This document shows positions 28,532-36,770 of a stretch of 64,000 nucleotides of DNA, in pieces. The DNA lies in NCBI GenBank assembly GCA_964640665.1, contig CAZXHT010000003.1, forward strand, positions 106,941-170,940, written 5' to 3'. The position numbers and the translations under genes were made by a program. This DNA is from DATKYQ01 sp964640665 (GTDB lineage Bacteria > Myxococcota > B64-G9). The first letter of the stretch is position 1. Each line of letters opens with the position of its first letter. The notes beneath the pieces were generated by a model that saw only the letters and a list, made by a program, of their open reading frames with translations, was not told where the DNA came from and ran no database searches.

Positions 28532-29380
28532 CTATTCGCTGAACTCGCAGCGGCGGTTCTGGGCCCAACAGTCCTCTGTCGACTCGGAACACCCGGGCCT
28601 TCCCTCGCCGTAGGAGATCGTCTTCAGACGACTCTTGGCGATGCCAAGGTTCACCAAGTACCTCTTGGCGGCGCGGGCTCGCTTGTCGCCAAGGGCAATG
28701 TTGTATTCTTCGGTGCCGCGATCGTCGCAGTGTCCCTCGATGGTTGCCGACATATCGGCGCGCTCTTTGAGGCACTCGGCGTTGCGATCGAGTACCTCGC
28801 GGTCCTCGGAACGCAGGTTGTAACGATTGAAGTCGAAATGGATGGTCTGCAGATCGCACTTGGGCTTGTCAATGCATTCGCAGTCCTGGCACATCTTGCC
28901 TTCGGGACAGTCGGCGTCGGTCTGGCACTTGCACTTGGGAACACAGTGGTGGTCCTTGCACTCCATACCCTCGGCGCAGTCCTCGTCTTTCTCACACTCC
29001 CACTGGCACTTGTGCTCCTTGCAGATCATGCCCGGCTTGCCGCGCGTCTCGCAATCGCTGTCGATCTCGCACTCGAAAACACACTTTTCACTCTCACAGT
29101 AGGGCTTCTCCTCGGGGCAATCCTTGTTCTCGATGCACTCGACACAGCGCATGTCCTTGCACTTGGGCCGCTCCGTGGGGCAATCGGGATCCTGGCAACA
29201 CTCCTGGCATTGCTCGTTGCAGCACTTCATCAGGGCGGTGTTACCTTCCTCGTCCGCGCAGTCGCCGTCGTCGCGGCACTGAGGGAAAGGCGGGCGACAG
29301 CCTACCGCCAAGAAGGAAAGAACAAAGAGAACGGCCGCCGTCCAGGCCAGCCCCTTGGAAAAACTTCCCGCTGTCTTCAT
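28532..29380 (-). CDS. pal: Pal-like OmpA-domain lipoprotein with a 29-cysteine stalk
   Basis: The ATG at 29380 follows AAGGAGG by eight bases and starts a lipoprotein signal ending at Cys28 (SFLAVGC). The C-terminal 105 residues are a Pal/OmpA peptidoglycan-binding domain (TIHFDFNRYNLR, IEGHCDDRGTEEYNIALG). Between them lie about 140 residues with 29 cysteines in EGF-like knots of the form DxDCxxxxxC, which ordinary Pal lacks. The OmpA domain should hold the outer membrane to the cell wall. The stalk could be a disulphide-rigid spacer or metal site. It is the first gene of a pal-cpoB-TPM unit; TolB is not seen nearby. Confidence 0.85.
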   Translation of the reverse strand: MKTAGSFSKGLAWTAAVLFVLSFLAVGCRPPFPQCRDDGDCADEEGNTALMKCCNEQCQECCQDPDCPTERPKCKDMRCVECIENKDCPEEKPYCESEKCVFECEIDSDCETRGKPGMICKEHKCQWECEKDEDCAEGMECKDHHCVPKCKCQTDADCPEGKMCQDCECIDKPKCDLQTIHFDFNRYNLRSEDREVLDRNAECLKERADMSATIEGHCDDRGTEEYNIALGDKRARAAKRYLVNLGIAKSRLKTISYGEGRPGCSESTEDCWAQNRRCEFSE

Positions 29381-29464
29381 CGAATCACCCTCCTTACGCG
29401 GCACGAACCCGGCACACGAGGTATATGCGCTGCAATTACCCGAAAAGTGCTCTCTACCGTCTGG

Positions 29465-29493
29465 CAATTAGCCCATTCGGGTTGTCTTGTCAA
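29465..29493 (-). promoter_or_regulatory. Possible sigma-70 promoter for the pal unit
   Basis: A perfect TTGACA on the minus strand is followed after 17 bases by a weak -10 (TAATTG), about 85 bases upstream of the pal start. An A/T-rich tract (TTTTTTATT) sits directly upstream of the -35. Confidence 0.35.
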
Positions 29494-29571
29494 ATAAAAA
29501 AGGCTCTTATAATTCCGGAGTCTTTGAAAGAAAGTGTTTGCTATTCGACCGCCCCCGCAGTAGGTTGGCGC

Positions 29572-29598
29572 CGGTCGGATGCGTAGCTTATCCGACCG
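29572..29598. promoter_or_regulatory. Perfect 9-bp inverted repeat just before the MATE gene
   Basis: CGGTCGGAT, nine bases, then ATCCGACCG, ending 12 bases before the ATG of the MATE transporter. The gene has no visible Shine-Dalgarno sequence. The palindrome could be an operator for a local repressor, an RNA hairpin in the leader controlling translation, or a REP-like dispersed element. Confidence 0.45.
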
Positions 29599-29610
29599 AC
29601 GATTCCAATC

Positions 29611-31047
29611 ATGAGATTTTCCCTTGACATCAGCTTGACCAAGCGCATCGCCTCGCTGGCGGTTCCCGTCATCCTGGCCATGCTCTCCCAGACCGCCATC
29701 AACCTGATGGACACCGCCATGGTCGGCCGCTTGCCGGGCAGCACCGGCATCGACGGGGTAGCCGGCATCGGTGTCAGCCTGCCGCTCTTCTGGGCCCTGG
29801 GCGGCTTTTTATCGGCCATCGCCATCGGCACCCAGGCCATCACCGCCCGGCGCACGGGCGAAAAGCTCCCCTTGCTCGCCGGCCGTGCCTTGACCAACTC
29901 GCTGACCATCGCCGGCCTGTCGGGCCTGGCTGTTTCCATCGTTTTCTACTACTACGTCCCGGATATCTTTCCCTTGCTCAACCCGAACCCCAACGTCATC
30001 CGCCTGGGGTCGATCTACTGCCGCCTGCGCATGCTGGGTGTCTTCTCCATGGTGACCACCATCAGCTACAAGGGTTTCTTCGACGGTATCGGGCAGACCT
30101 ATGTCCACATGGTGGCCTCGATCGTCATGAACGTGCTGAATGCATTCCTGAACGTCGTACTGATCTTCGGTCTGCTGGGGTTCCCGCGCCTGGAGGTCGA
30201 GGGTGCGGCGCTGGCCTCGCTGATCAGCACCTTCGTCGGCTTAGCTATTATGATTGCCTGGAGTTTCAGGAAAAGCATCCTTACAAAATACCGTATCTAC
30301 AACCCGAAGAACCTCAACCGCTCGGTGGCCGGCGAGATCGTGCGCCTCTCGCTGCCTTCGGGCCTGGCAACCGTTTTCGCCATGAGCGGCTTCCAGTTCT
30401 TCCTGTGGGTGACGGGCAACCTCGAGTCGGCCCCCAAGATGCTCACTCCGCTGGGCTTCATCCCCCTGGCCGGCCCGCTGTTGCGGGGCATCGATCTGGT
30501 CACGCCCGACGTGGCCACCAGCGCCAGCTGGGTGATCATCTCTTTTTTAATGCTGATCTTCATGACCTCGATCGCCCTCGGGACGGCCACGGCCACGCTG
30601 GTGGGTCAGAGCATGGGCGCCGGGAAACCCAACCTGGCCGAGCGCTTCGGCTGGGAATCCGTCAAGCTGGGCATGTACATCATGGGCTGCCTGGGGTTAT
30701 TAGTAATCGTCTGGCCGCATTTCTTTCTGGGAATCTTCACCGACAAAGAGGCGGTCATCGCCGCCGCCATTCCCTCGATGCGCCTGATGGGCGCCAGCGC
30801 CTCGCTGATGAGCGCCGGGTTGATCCTGGTGCAGGCGCTCTTCGGCGCCGGCGCGACGAAGTTCGTCATGATCGCCGAGATGCTGATGCACGGGCTGTGC
30901 CTGATACCGTTGTCGTACGTGCTGGCCGTCGTCCTGGGAATGGGCATGCTGGGCGCCTGGACGGCCGCCGCCACCTACGTCGGGTTTCTGTCCTCGACCA
31001 TGGCCTGGAAGTTCGCCGGCGGAAGCTGGAAAAAGATCAAGATCTGA
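29611..31047 (+). CDS. MATE-family multidrug/metabolite efflux transporter
   Basis: The 478-residue protein has about twelve transmembrane segments in two halves. Family marks include NLMDTAMVGRLPG in helix 1 and GTATATLVGQSMGAGKPN in the second half. MATE proteins export cationic drugs or metabolites in exchange for Na+ or H+. The start lacks a clear ribosome site and follows a perfect palindrome. An NtrC-type regulator begins 53 bases downstream in the same direction. Confidence 0.93.
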   Translation: MRFSLDISLTKRIASLAVPVILAMLSQTAINLMDTAMVGRLPGSTGIDGVAGIGVSLPLFWALGGFLSAIAIGTQAITARRTGEKLPLLAGRALTNSLTIAGLSGLAVSIVFYYYVPDIFPLLNPNPNVIRLGSIYCRLRMLGVFSMVTTISYKGFFDGIGQTYVHMVASIVMNVLNAFLNVVLIFGLLGFPRLEVEGAALASLISTFVGLAIMIAWSFRKSILTKYRIYNPKNLNRSVAGEIVRLSLPSGLATVFAMSGFQFFLWVTGNLESAPKMLTPLGFIPLAGPLLRGIDLVTPDVATSASWVIISFLMLIFMTSIALGTATATLVGQSMGAGKPNLAERFGWESVKLGMYIMGCLGLLVIVWPHFFLGIFTDKEAVIAAAIPSMRLMGASASLMSAGLILVQALFGAGATKFVMIAEMLMHGLCLIPLSYVLAVVLGMGMLGAWTAAATYVGFLSSTMAWKFAGGSWKKIKI

Positions 31048-31100
31048 AACAGGGGGCCATTGACCCGCCGCGCGGCAATGGAGTATCTTAGACCCATCTC

Positions 31101-32462
31101 ATGGCCTGCGTGTTGATCATCGACGACGAGCAGAATATCCTGGTGACCCTATCCCGGGCGCTCAAGCTGGAGGGTTTCCAGTCGCTGGTGGCCGGCGGGG
31201 GCAAGATCGGTCTCGAAAAACTCACCGCAAGCGCTGTCGACATGGTGCTGCTCGACGTAATGATGCCCGATATGGACGGGCTGGCGGTGCTCGAGCGAAT
31301 CCACGAGTTGGACGCTTTACTGCCGGTGGTGATGATGAGCGGGCACGCCACGGTCGAGATCGCCGTCAAGGCCGTGCGCCGCGGGGCGGTGGACTTTCTG
31401 GAAAAGCCGCTCTCGACCGAGAAAGTGCTTGTCAGCGTCAGGAACGCGCTCAAGATTCGCCGCCTGATCGACGAGAACCGCGATCTGAGAACCATGGCCG
31501 GCCTGCAGGGTGAGATGGTCGGCCAGAGCGCCCCGATGCGAGCGATCTACGAGCAGATCCGCCTGGCGGCGCCTTCGAACGGGCGGGTGCTGGTAAGCGG
31601 CGAGAACGGCACCGGTAAGGAACTCGTGGCCCGCGCCATCCACGAGAACTCGCAGCGCTCCGGTGAGGCCTTCGTCAAGGTCAACTGCGCCGCGGTACCC
31701 CACGATCTGATCGAAAGCGAGCTGTTCGGCCACGAGAAGGGCTCTTTCACCGGGGCCAGCCAGCAACGCCGGGGGAAGTTCGAGTTGGCCGACGGGGGTA
31801 CGCTGTTTCTCGACGAAGTCGGAGACATGCCGCTGTCCATGCAGGCCAAGCTGCTGAGGGTGCTGCAGGAGGGAGAGCTCGAGCGGGTGGGCTCGTCGGA
31901 AACCATCCGCGTCGACGTGCGGTTGATCGCCGCCACAAACCAGAATCTGCAAGCTGCCATCGCGGAGGGCCGCTTCCGAAAGGACCTGTTCTATCGCCTC
32001 AACGTAATCCCCATTGATTTGCCGCCGCTCAGGGAACGCAAGGAAGACATTCCCGCCTTGGCCGAGCACCTGATGACTGTCGCCTGCGGGCAGAACAACC
32101 GCCGCCCGAAAAGCTTCGCCCCGGGCGCCGTCGCGGGCCTTTCAGAACACGATTTCCCCGGCAACGTGCGTGAGTTGAAGAACTCGATCGAGCGCCTGGT
32201 GATCATGGTGCCCGGCGACGAGATCGGGCCCGGCGACGTGCGGCGCTGGCTGAGCCTCGACGCCTCCCGCCAGGATCTCACCGCCGGCGGTGAATTCTAC
32301 GCTCCCGAGAGACCGCTGCGCGAGATGCTGGCCGCTGCCGAGCGCGATTTCATCTTGCGCGCGCTGGCTGAGTGCGACGGGCACGTGACCAACGCCGCCC
32401 GACGTCTTGGTCTCGAACGCTCGCACCTCTACAAGAAAATGAAAGCACTAGGAATCAAGTGA
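31101..32462 (+). CDS. Sigma-54-dependent NtrC-family response regulator
   Basis: The 453-residue protein has a receiver domain (1-118, phosphoacceptor Asp52 in VLLDVMMPDMDG), a sigma-54 AAA+ domain (about 138-375) with Walker A GENGTGKE and Walker B GGTLFLDEVGD, and a Fis-type HTH (TNAARRLGLERSHLYKKM) at the C-terminus. The sigma-54 contact loop reads GSFTGA rather than the usual GAFTGA; Ser at this position occurs in functional relatives. No histidine kinase is encoded beside it. Confidence 0.95.
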   Translation: MACVLIIDDEQNILVTLSRALKLEGFQSLVAGGGKIGLEKLTASAVDMVLLDVMMPDMDGLAVLERIHELDALLPVVMMSGHATVEIAVKAVRRGAVDFLEKPLSTEKVLVSVRNALKIRRLIDENRDLRTMAGLQGEMVGQSAPMRAIYEQIRLAAPSNGRVLVSGENGTGKELVARAIHENSQRSGEAFVKVNCAAVPHDLIESELFGHEKGSFTGASQQRRGKFELADGGTLFLDEVGDMPLSMQAKLLRVLQEGELERVGSSETIRVDVRLIAATNQNLQAAIAEGRFRKDLFYRLNVIPIDLPPLRERKEDIPALAEHLMTVACGQNNRRPKSFAPGAVAGLSEHDFPGNVRELKNSIERLVIMVPGDEIGPGDVRRWLSLDASRQDLTAGGEFYAPERPLREMLAAAERDFILRALAECDGHVTNAARRLGLERSHLYKKMKALGIK

Positions 32463-32479
32463 ATATACCGGAGGTTGTA

Positions 32480-33451
32480 ATGAAAAAATTTGTCATCGCC
32501 ATCGCCGGCCTGACGTTTCTTGCCGTCCTCGCCTGCGGGTGCGGGGGAGACAACACCACGGACGGAGGCATCACCGACGGGCTGGACGCCAACGGCGGCG
32601 ACACCAACGGCGGCGACACCGCCGCTGGCGATGCCGACGCTGGAGACCAGGGGAACAACTGCGTCTCTCACGACAAGACTTACTGCAGCCAGGACGTGAC
32701 CTACTGGATGGACAGCTGCGGAAATCAGGAGGAAATCGCCGAGACCTGCGACTGCGGCTGCAACGCCGATTACAGCGGCTGCAAGGACTGCGGCTGTGTG
32801 CCGGTCTGCGGCGGCAAGTGCTGCGGGGACGACGGCTGCGGCGGCACTTGTCCCGACAACTGCTCGGGTGGTCAGACTTGCGACACGCAAAGCTGCACCT
32901 GCCAGGGCGGCACCTCCGACGTGCTGGCGGTCGACTGTGACGTTCCCTTCGTGCTGGATGCCGGCAGGGTAACCGAAATGGCCTACATGACCAGCCACTT
33001 CGGGGATCTTGTCCAGCAGTATGGTATCAGCGGCACGGTGCGCGGCGTGGACATCAGCTCTTTCCCCGAGAAGATGTACTACGGCACGCACGATTCCGGA
33101 AACACCATTTCGCTCGTCCAGGTCAGCATGAACGCCAGCCTGGGGCCGGAATATTCGGTAAAGGTCGATTTCAGCCCCGACACCGACGTCGCGACCGGAG
33201 AGATGTGGACGGTCGGCGTGGGCATCAACCCCAAGGAAGTCATTGTCGGGCTGATCAGGCACCTTTCGACTTCGAGCATGTGCCTGTTCGCCATGGGTAC
33301 GGCCGGCCAGTTGACCTTCAGCGCGGCCGAAGGCTGCACCCAGATCGAAGGCGGCAGCTTCTCGGTCTCCGGGCAGATGAACATGGCCAACCCGTGGGAC
33401 ATAGTCGACGTCTGCTCCAACACGCCCCCCAACCTGCCCTGCTGTCAATGA
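32480..33451 (+). CDS. Cys-rich hypothetical lipoprotein
   Basis: An ATG behind GGAGG starts a lipoprotein signal ending at Cys19 or Cys21 (FLAVLACGC). A Gly/Asp-rich spacer (TDGGITDG, NGGDTNGGD) is followed by about 100 residues with over 20 cysteines in short knots (CDCGC, CKDCGC, CGGKCCGDDGCGGTC). A C-terminal domain without recognised homology completes it (323 residues in total). The stop overlaps the next gene's start by four bases (ATGA), so it is coupled to the aspartic-protease-like protein. Confidence 0.7.
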   Translation: MKKFVIAIAGLTFLAVLACGCGGDNTTDGGITDGLDANGGDTNGGDTAAGDADAGDQGNNCVSHDKTYCSQDVTYWMDSCGNQEEIAETCDCGCNADYSGCKDCGCVPVCGGKCCGDDGCGGTCPDNCSGGQTCDTQSCTCQGGTSDVLAVDCDVPFVLDAGRVTEMAYMTSHFGDLVQQYGISGTVRGVDISSFPEKMYYGTHDSGNTISLVQVSMNASLGPEYSVKVDFSPDTDVATGEMWTVGVGINPKEVIVGLIRHLSTSSMCLFAMGTAGQLTFSAAEGCTQIEGGSFSVSGQMNMANPWDIVDVCSNTPPNLPCCQ

Positions 33452-34644
33452 TCCCGAAGCACAGCCAATTGCTGGCGGCCAGTTGCTGCCTGCTGCTTTT
33501 CTCGGCCGTCCATATAGCCTGCGGCACAGACGGCTCGGCATCGCAGTATCCGCCGCCGCGCGAGGCCGTCATCCCGCTCGACGGTCAGATACTGTTTCCG
33601 GTTACCCTTGACGAGCGGACGCAAACCTATTTCATGGCAATCGATACAGGGGCGGTGCGCAGCGCTGTCGAGGAGTCTCTGCTCCGCGATGTGATCAATG
33701 GGGTGGGCAGTGTGACTGTCGATTTCGGCGCGGACATCGTGCTGCCTGATTTCCAGGCGATCGCTGCCGACCTGTCGGCGGCGGTCGAACACGTCGGGGT
33801 GCCGATCCACGGGTTGATCGGCCAAGACCTTTTCGCCGATTATTTCTTCGGCCTCGACTACCGCAAGTCGCAGGCCACCATGGCCCCCGAGACTCCGCCC
33901 GTGCCCCCGCCGGGCTTTTCAGAACAAGACGCCGTCGATGTCCCCTACTCCCTCGAGCAACTGTTGCCGATCGTCGAAGTCGATACCGGCGGCAAGAGCG
34001 CCCGCCTGATCGCCGACAGCGGCTCGGGTGTGACCATCCTGACCGAGTCGTTCGTCTCACCCGACTTATTGGCCTCCGGGCTACGTGGCTACGTCTGGTA
34101 CACGAGCTACGGCTCGGATCCGGGCACCATCGTGCGCCTGCCGTCCATTTCGGTCGGGGGCCGGGCAGTGGAAGACAGTTGGGCGGTGGTGGTCCCCGAC
34201 CAGTTCCATCTCAAGCCGGTCTTCGATGCCATCGGGGTACAGGTGGACGGTTTCCTGGGATACCCGGTATACCGCCGTTTCTACCTGGCGATAATCGGCA
34301 ACCAGAATCGCTATGTCTTCTACCCCTACCGGGATCTCTCATTCCTGCCGAACAACGAATGGGATCGCATCGGGATCGAGATCGCCCGCTCGGAGGGCGG
34401 CGGGTCTGCCACCGTGGTCGTGGATATGGTCTTCGCTCCGTCCAGCGCCGACAGCCTGGGAATCTTGCCTGGCGACGTGCTGCTCTCAATCGACGGCGCC
34501 CCGCTGACTGGCGTTGCGCTGGACGAAATCCGCATGCTCCTGCGCGGCGACCCGGGCGACGCCAGGATCCTGCGCCTCTCCCGAGGCGCCAATGAGATTA
34601 CGGTAGATGCCCCTGTCGACCGCCTCTTGCCGCCGTTGCGCTGA
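33448..34644 (+). CDS. Tandem retropepsin-like aspartic protease with C-terminal PDZ domain
   Basis: The start overlaps the preceding stop (ATGA). The 398-residue protein has a hydrophobic export signal. Two retropepsin-like units have catalytic motifs AIDTGAV (Asp66) and IADSGSG (Asp190), each with a downstream hydrophobic-hydrophobic-Gly strand (LIGQDLF, FLGYPVY). A PDZ domain (about 300-395) contains DSLGILPGDVLLSIDGAPL. Two lobes in one chain should form a complete active site, as in pepsins. Clan AA proteins of this layout occur in several bacterial phyla. It probably acts in the envelope; the substrate is unknown, and the co-expressed Cys-rich lipoprotein is a candidate partner. Confidence 0.8.
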   Translation: MIPKHSQLLAASCCLLLFSAVHIACGTDGSASQYPPPREAVIPLDGQILFPVTLDERTQTYFMAIDTGAVRSAVEESLLRDVINGVGSVTVDFGADIVLPDFQAIAADLSAAVEHVGVPIHGLIGQDLFADYFFGLDYRKSQATMAPETPPVPPPGFSEQDAVDVPYSLEQLLPIVEVDTGGKSARLIADSGSGVTILTESFVSPDLLASGLRGYVWYTSYGSDPGTIVRLPSISVGGRAVEDSWAVVVPDQFHLKPVFDAIGVQVDGFLGYPVYRRFYLAIIGNQNRYVFYPYRDLSFLPNNEWDRIGIEIARSEGGGSATVVVDMVFAPSSADSLGILPGDVLLSIDGAPLTGVALDEIRMLLRGDPGDARILRLSRGANEITVDAPVDRLLPPLR

Positions 34645-34683
34645 CTCGTGCCTGTTGACATATGAATATAACGGTGAGAGCAT

Positions 34684-35415
34684 GTGCAGCATCGGATCTT
34701 TTCTAGCAGCGAAATAATGGAAATCGAAAGACAAGCCTATCTGGACTATCTTGCCAGATGCCACCAGGCTTTCCGGCCTTTCGCTCCCATCGAGCTTCCC
34801 GAATTCTTCAAGGGTCGCCACGATCAAGTGAATGCCCTGGTCAGCGAGTTGCAAACTCCAGGGCGCCATGTCGCCGTATTCGGCGAGCGCGGCGTCGGCA
34901 AGACGTCGCTTGCCGCGCTGGCCTGTTTTTTCGCGGATTTCAGCGATGACTCCACCTACGTCGTGCGCTGTCAAACCGATAGCACCTACGACACGATCTT
35001 CGGGCTGTTTTTAACCCAGGCAGGTCACGGATACCTTCCCAGAGGATGAGCTTCAAGAGATCATCAAAACCGGCGAGAAGCGACTGGAGATCAGGTTCCC
35101 CGATCATATAAGCCGGAAGATAGTCGTCTTATCCGACGGGTTTCCCTTCTACACTCACCTACTGGGCGCCTACTGCGCGGAGGAGGCGGGCAAGTCGTTG
35201 ATTGCCAAACCGGACGAACGGGTGACAATCTCCGATTCGGAAACTACCTGGGACCTCTTACCAAACCCGAGAAGAGGCAGGTTCTTAATCGGGTTCGCCA
35301 GGGATTTTACAAGTTCTCCAACCCCCTGATGCGCGCCTACGTAAGATTGATACTCGAGCAGCACAACATCGTCGAGGCACACGGCCAGCTTCAGTTTCCC
35401 TGGATGCGGGCTTGA
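34684..35415 (+). pseudogene. Decayed AAA/STAND-type ATPase (internal deletion and two frameshifts)
   Basis: The first 110 residues contain a Walker A motif (FGERGVGKTSLAAL), but the frame stops at 35047-35049. A second frame (from about 35030) continues with the C-terminal region of the same family (DGFPFYTHLLGAYCAEEA), and near 35258 the homology returns to the first frame (FYKFSNPLMRAYVRLILE) to a TGA at 35413-35415. Walker B and the middle of the ATPase domain are missing, so there is a deletion as well as two frame changes. The pieces are collinear, so they come from one lost gene. Confidence 0.75.
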
Positions 35416-35528
35416 AGGAAAATCCGCTCGCGGGGGTCGTGTAGCGTTTCCGGACACGGCCGGCTGAAAACGGCCTTCCCGCCGGCAGGATCCCCCAAGG
35501 AGGACGAGCGATAATCCGTTTGTATATC

Positions 35529-35858
35529 ATGAAATTGTACACGCGTCCGGGACAAGGGGTCATTCCTGGCATGGTTTGTGCTGTTGTATCGCGAAGCACT
35601 CGCATCGTGCGCCGGAGGTTGGTATTGATACCCCCTTTTGTCGAACTCGGTGACAGGACCATGGTTGTGGTGAACTGGGCACCCGATCTTGAAGGAGATC
35701 ACCTCTTGATCCTGAGACCCCTGAAACCAGGTGAGAAATCCTGGCTCGAAAAAGCGCTCGCGGACGCCTATCACGATGTTTACGCGCGCCTTTTCCCGAC
35801 GGACGAGGAACGCTTGCGGGGAGCGCTTTTGTCCGCCGCCAGCAGCGACGCCATCTGA
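35529..35858 (+). CDS. Doubtful hypothetical ORF
   Basis: The ORF of about 109 codons starts at an ATG without a good ribosome site. Its last 79 bases overlap, on the opposite strand, the C-terminus of the XRE regulator. The sequence is amphipathic (GEKSWLEKALADAYHDVYAR) and not low-complexity, so it may be real or the remnant of another decayed gene in the same debris region as the ATPase pseudogene. No family was recognised. Confidence 0.35.
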   Translation: MKLYTRPGQGVIPGMVCAVVSRSTRIVRRRLVLIPPFVELGDRTMVVVNWAPDLEGDHLLILRPLKPGEKSWLEKALADAYHDVYARLFPTDEERLRGALLSAASSDAI

Positions 35859-36166
35859 ACCAGCGCCCGCTGCCTGTTCCTGTCGAGCGACATCCAGAGT
35901 TCGGCGAGCTTCTCCATCCCCGCCGGCGTCTCGTAGCGCATCCCGTCCACCAGGTAGCCGGCGCTGACGTTCAGCGTTGCCGCAATATTTAGAATCGTCT
36001 CGAGAGAGGGATTACGCCCGCCGCGTTCCACTTCGGCGACATACCCGGAGTTCAGCCCGGCGTACTCGGCCAGTTCGACCTGGGTCCACATGCGACTCTT
36101 GCGCAGATCCTTGATCCGCCTGCCAAGTTCGCAGTATTCCCGGTCATGCTGGCTGCGGCGCGGCAT
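35780..36166 (-). CDS. XRE-family helix-turn-helix regulator
   Basis: The 128-residue protein has a Cro/CI HTH (about 14-70) with MWTQVELAEYAGLNSGYVAEVE as the helix-turn-helix, cut here to its core TQVELAEYAGLNSGYVAE. GGAG lies six bases upstream of the ATG. The C-terminal part is helical and ends in a basic tail. A promoter with a perfect TATAAT is found upstream. Autoregulation and control of the divergent receiver gene are plausible inferences. Confidence 0.85.
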   Translation of the reverse strand: MPRRSQHDREYCELGRRIKDLRKSRMWTQVELAEYAGLNSGYVAEVERGGRNPSLETILNIAATLNVSAGYLVDGMRYETPAGMEKLAELWMSLDRNRQRALVQMASLLAADKSAPRKRSSSVGKRRA

Positions 36167-36238
36167 TGATGTCTCCAGTGGGTCGATGATGACTCAATAA
36201 TTTGTGCTTGCGTAATCACTAAGGACATAGTAACAATG

Positions 36239-36266
36239 ATTATAGTATCAGAAACACCCGGGTCGA
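36239..36266 (-). promoter_or_regulatory. Promoter of the XRE regulator in a divergent AT-rich spacer
   Basis: The minus strand reads TCGACC, 16 bases, then a perfect TATAAT, 73 bases before the start codon. The same bases read TATAGT on the plus strand, so back-to-back promoters for the regulator and the receiver gene may share this site. Confidence 0.45.
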
Positions 36267-36302
36267 TTTTTTCATGCGAATCGTTCATGAGTCAGGCTTG
36301 CG

Positions 36303-36683
36303 ATGGATCAGAAATTTCTTCCAGGGCTTCTCGTGGTCGACGACGATCCGCTGATGCTGAGCACCTACCGGCGCATGCTGGCCCGCCATTGCGACATGAT
36401 CTGCGCCGCGTCCGCCGAGGAAGCGCTGGCTGCACTCGACGGCGCGAGTTGCGCCGCCGTCATCAGCGACTACAATATGCCGCGGCACGACGGCGTCTGG
36501 CTGCTTCGTGAGCTCCGCCGCCGGCATCCCGGGCTGCGGCGCATACTCATATCGGGGGGCACGGTGCCCGAGTTGGGCGAGCACCTGCGTTGCGGCCTGG
36601 TTCAGCGGTTCTTGACCAAGCCCGTTCTGCGCAAAGACGTCCTTGCCTGCCTGAACTTCTCCGGGCCTCAACGGGAAGAATGA
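36303..36683 (+). CDS. Stand-alone response regulator receiver domain
   Basis: The 126-residue protein is a single receiver domain: acidic pocket VVDDDP, phosphoacceptor Asp56 in ISDYNMP, and conserved Lys in FLTKPV. No output domain is present, as in CheY/SpoF-type regulators. No kinase is adjacent. It diverges from the XRE gene and precedes a surface protein by 88 bases. Confidence 0.88.
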   Translation: MDQKFLPGLLVVDDDPLMLSTYRRMLARHCDMICAASAEEALAALDGASCAAVISDYNMPRHDGVWLLRELRRRHPGLRRILISGGTVPELGEHLRCGLVQRFLTKPVLRKDVLACLNFSGPQREE

Positions 36684-36770
36684 CCGCGCTTGACAAGCGG
36701 CGTTCAGCAAGCAGAATATGGGTTCCTGTTCGCGGTTGTAAAGCAACCCTTCGATGAAAGGAGCCCTGGT

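Noticed and set aside
28454..28859. Long in-frame N-terminal extension of the CpoB-like gene
   Set aside because: It overlaps pal in another frame, lacks a ribosome site and reads as Arg-rich shadow sequence; the GTG at 28454 gives a proper lipoprotein signal.
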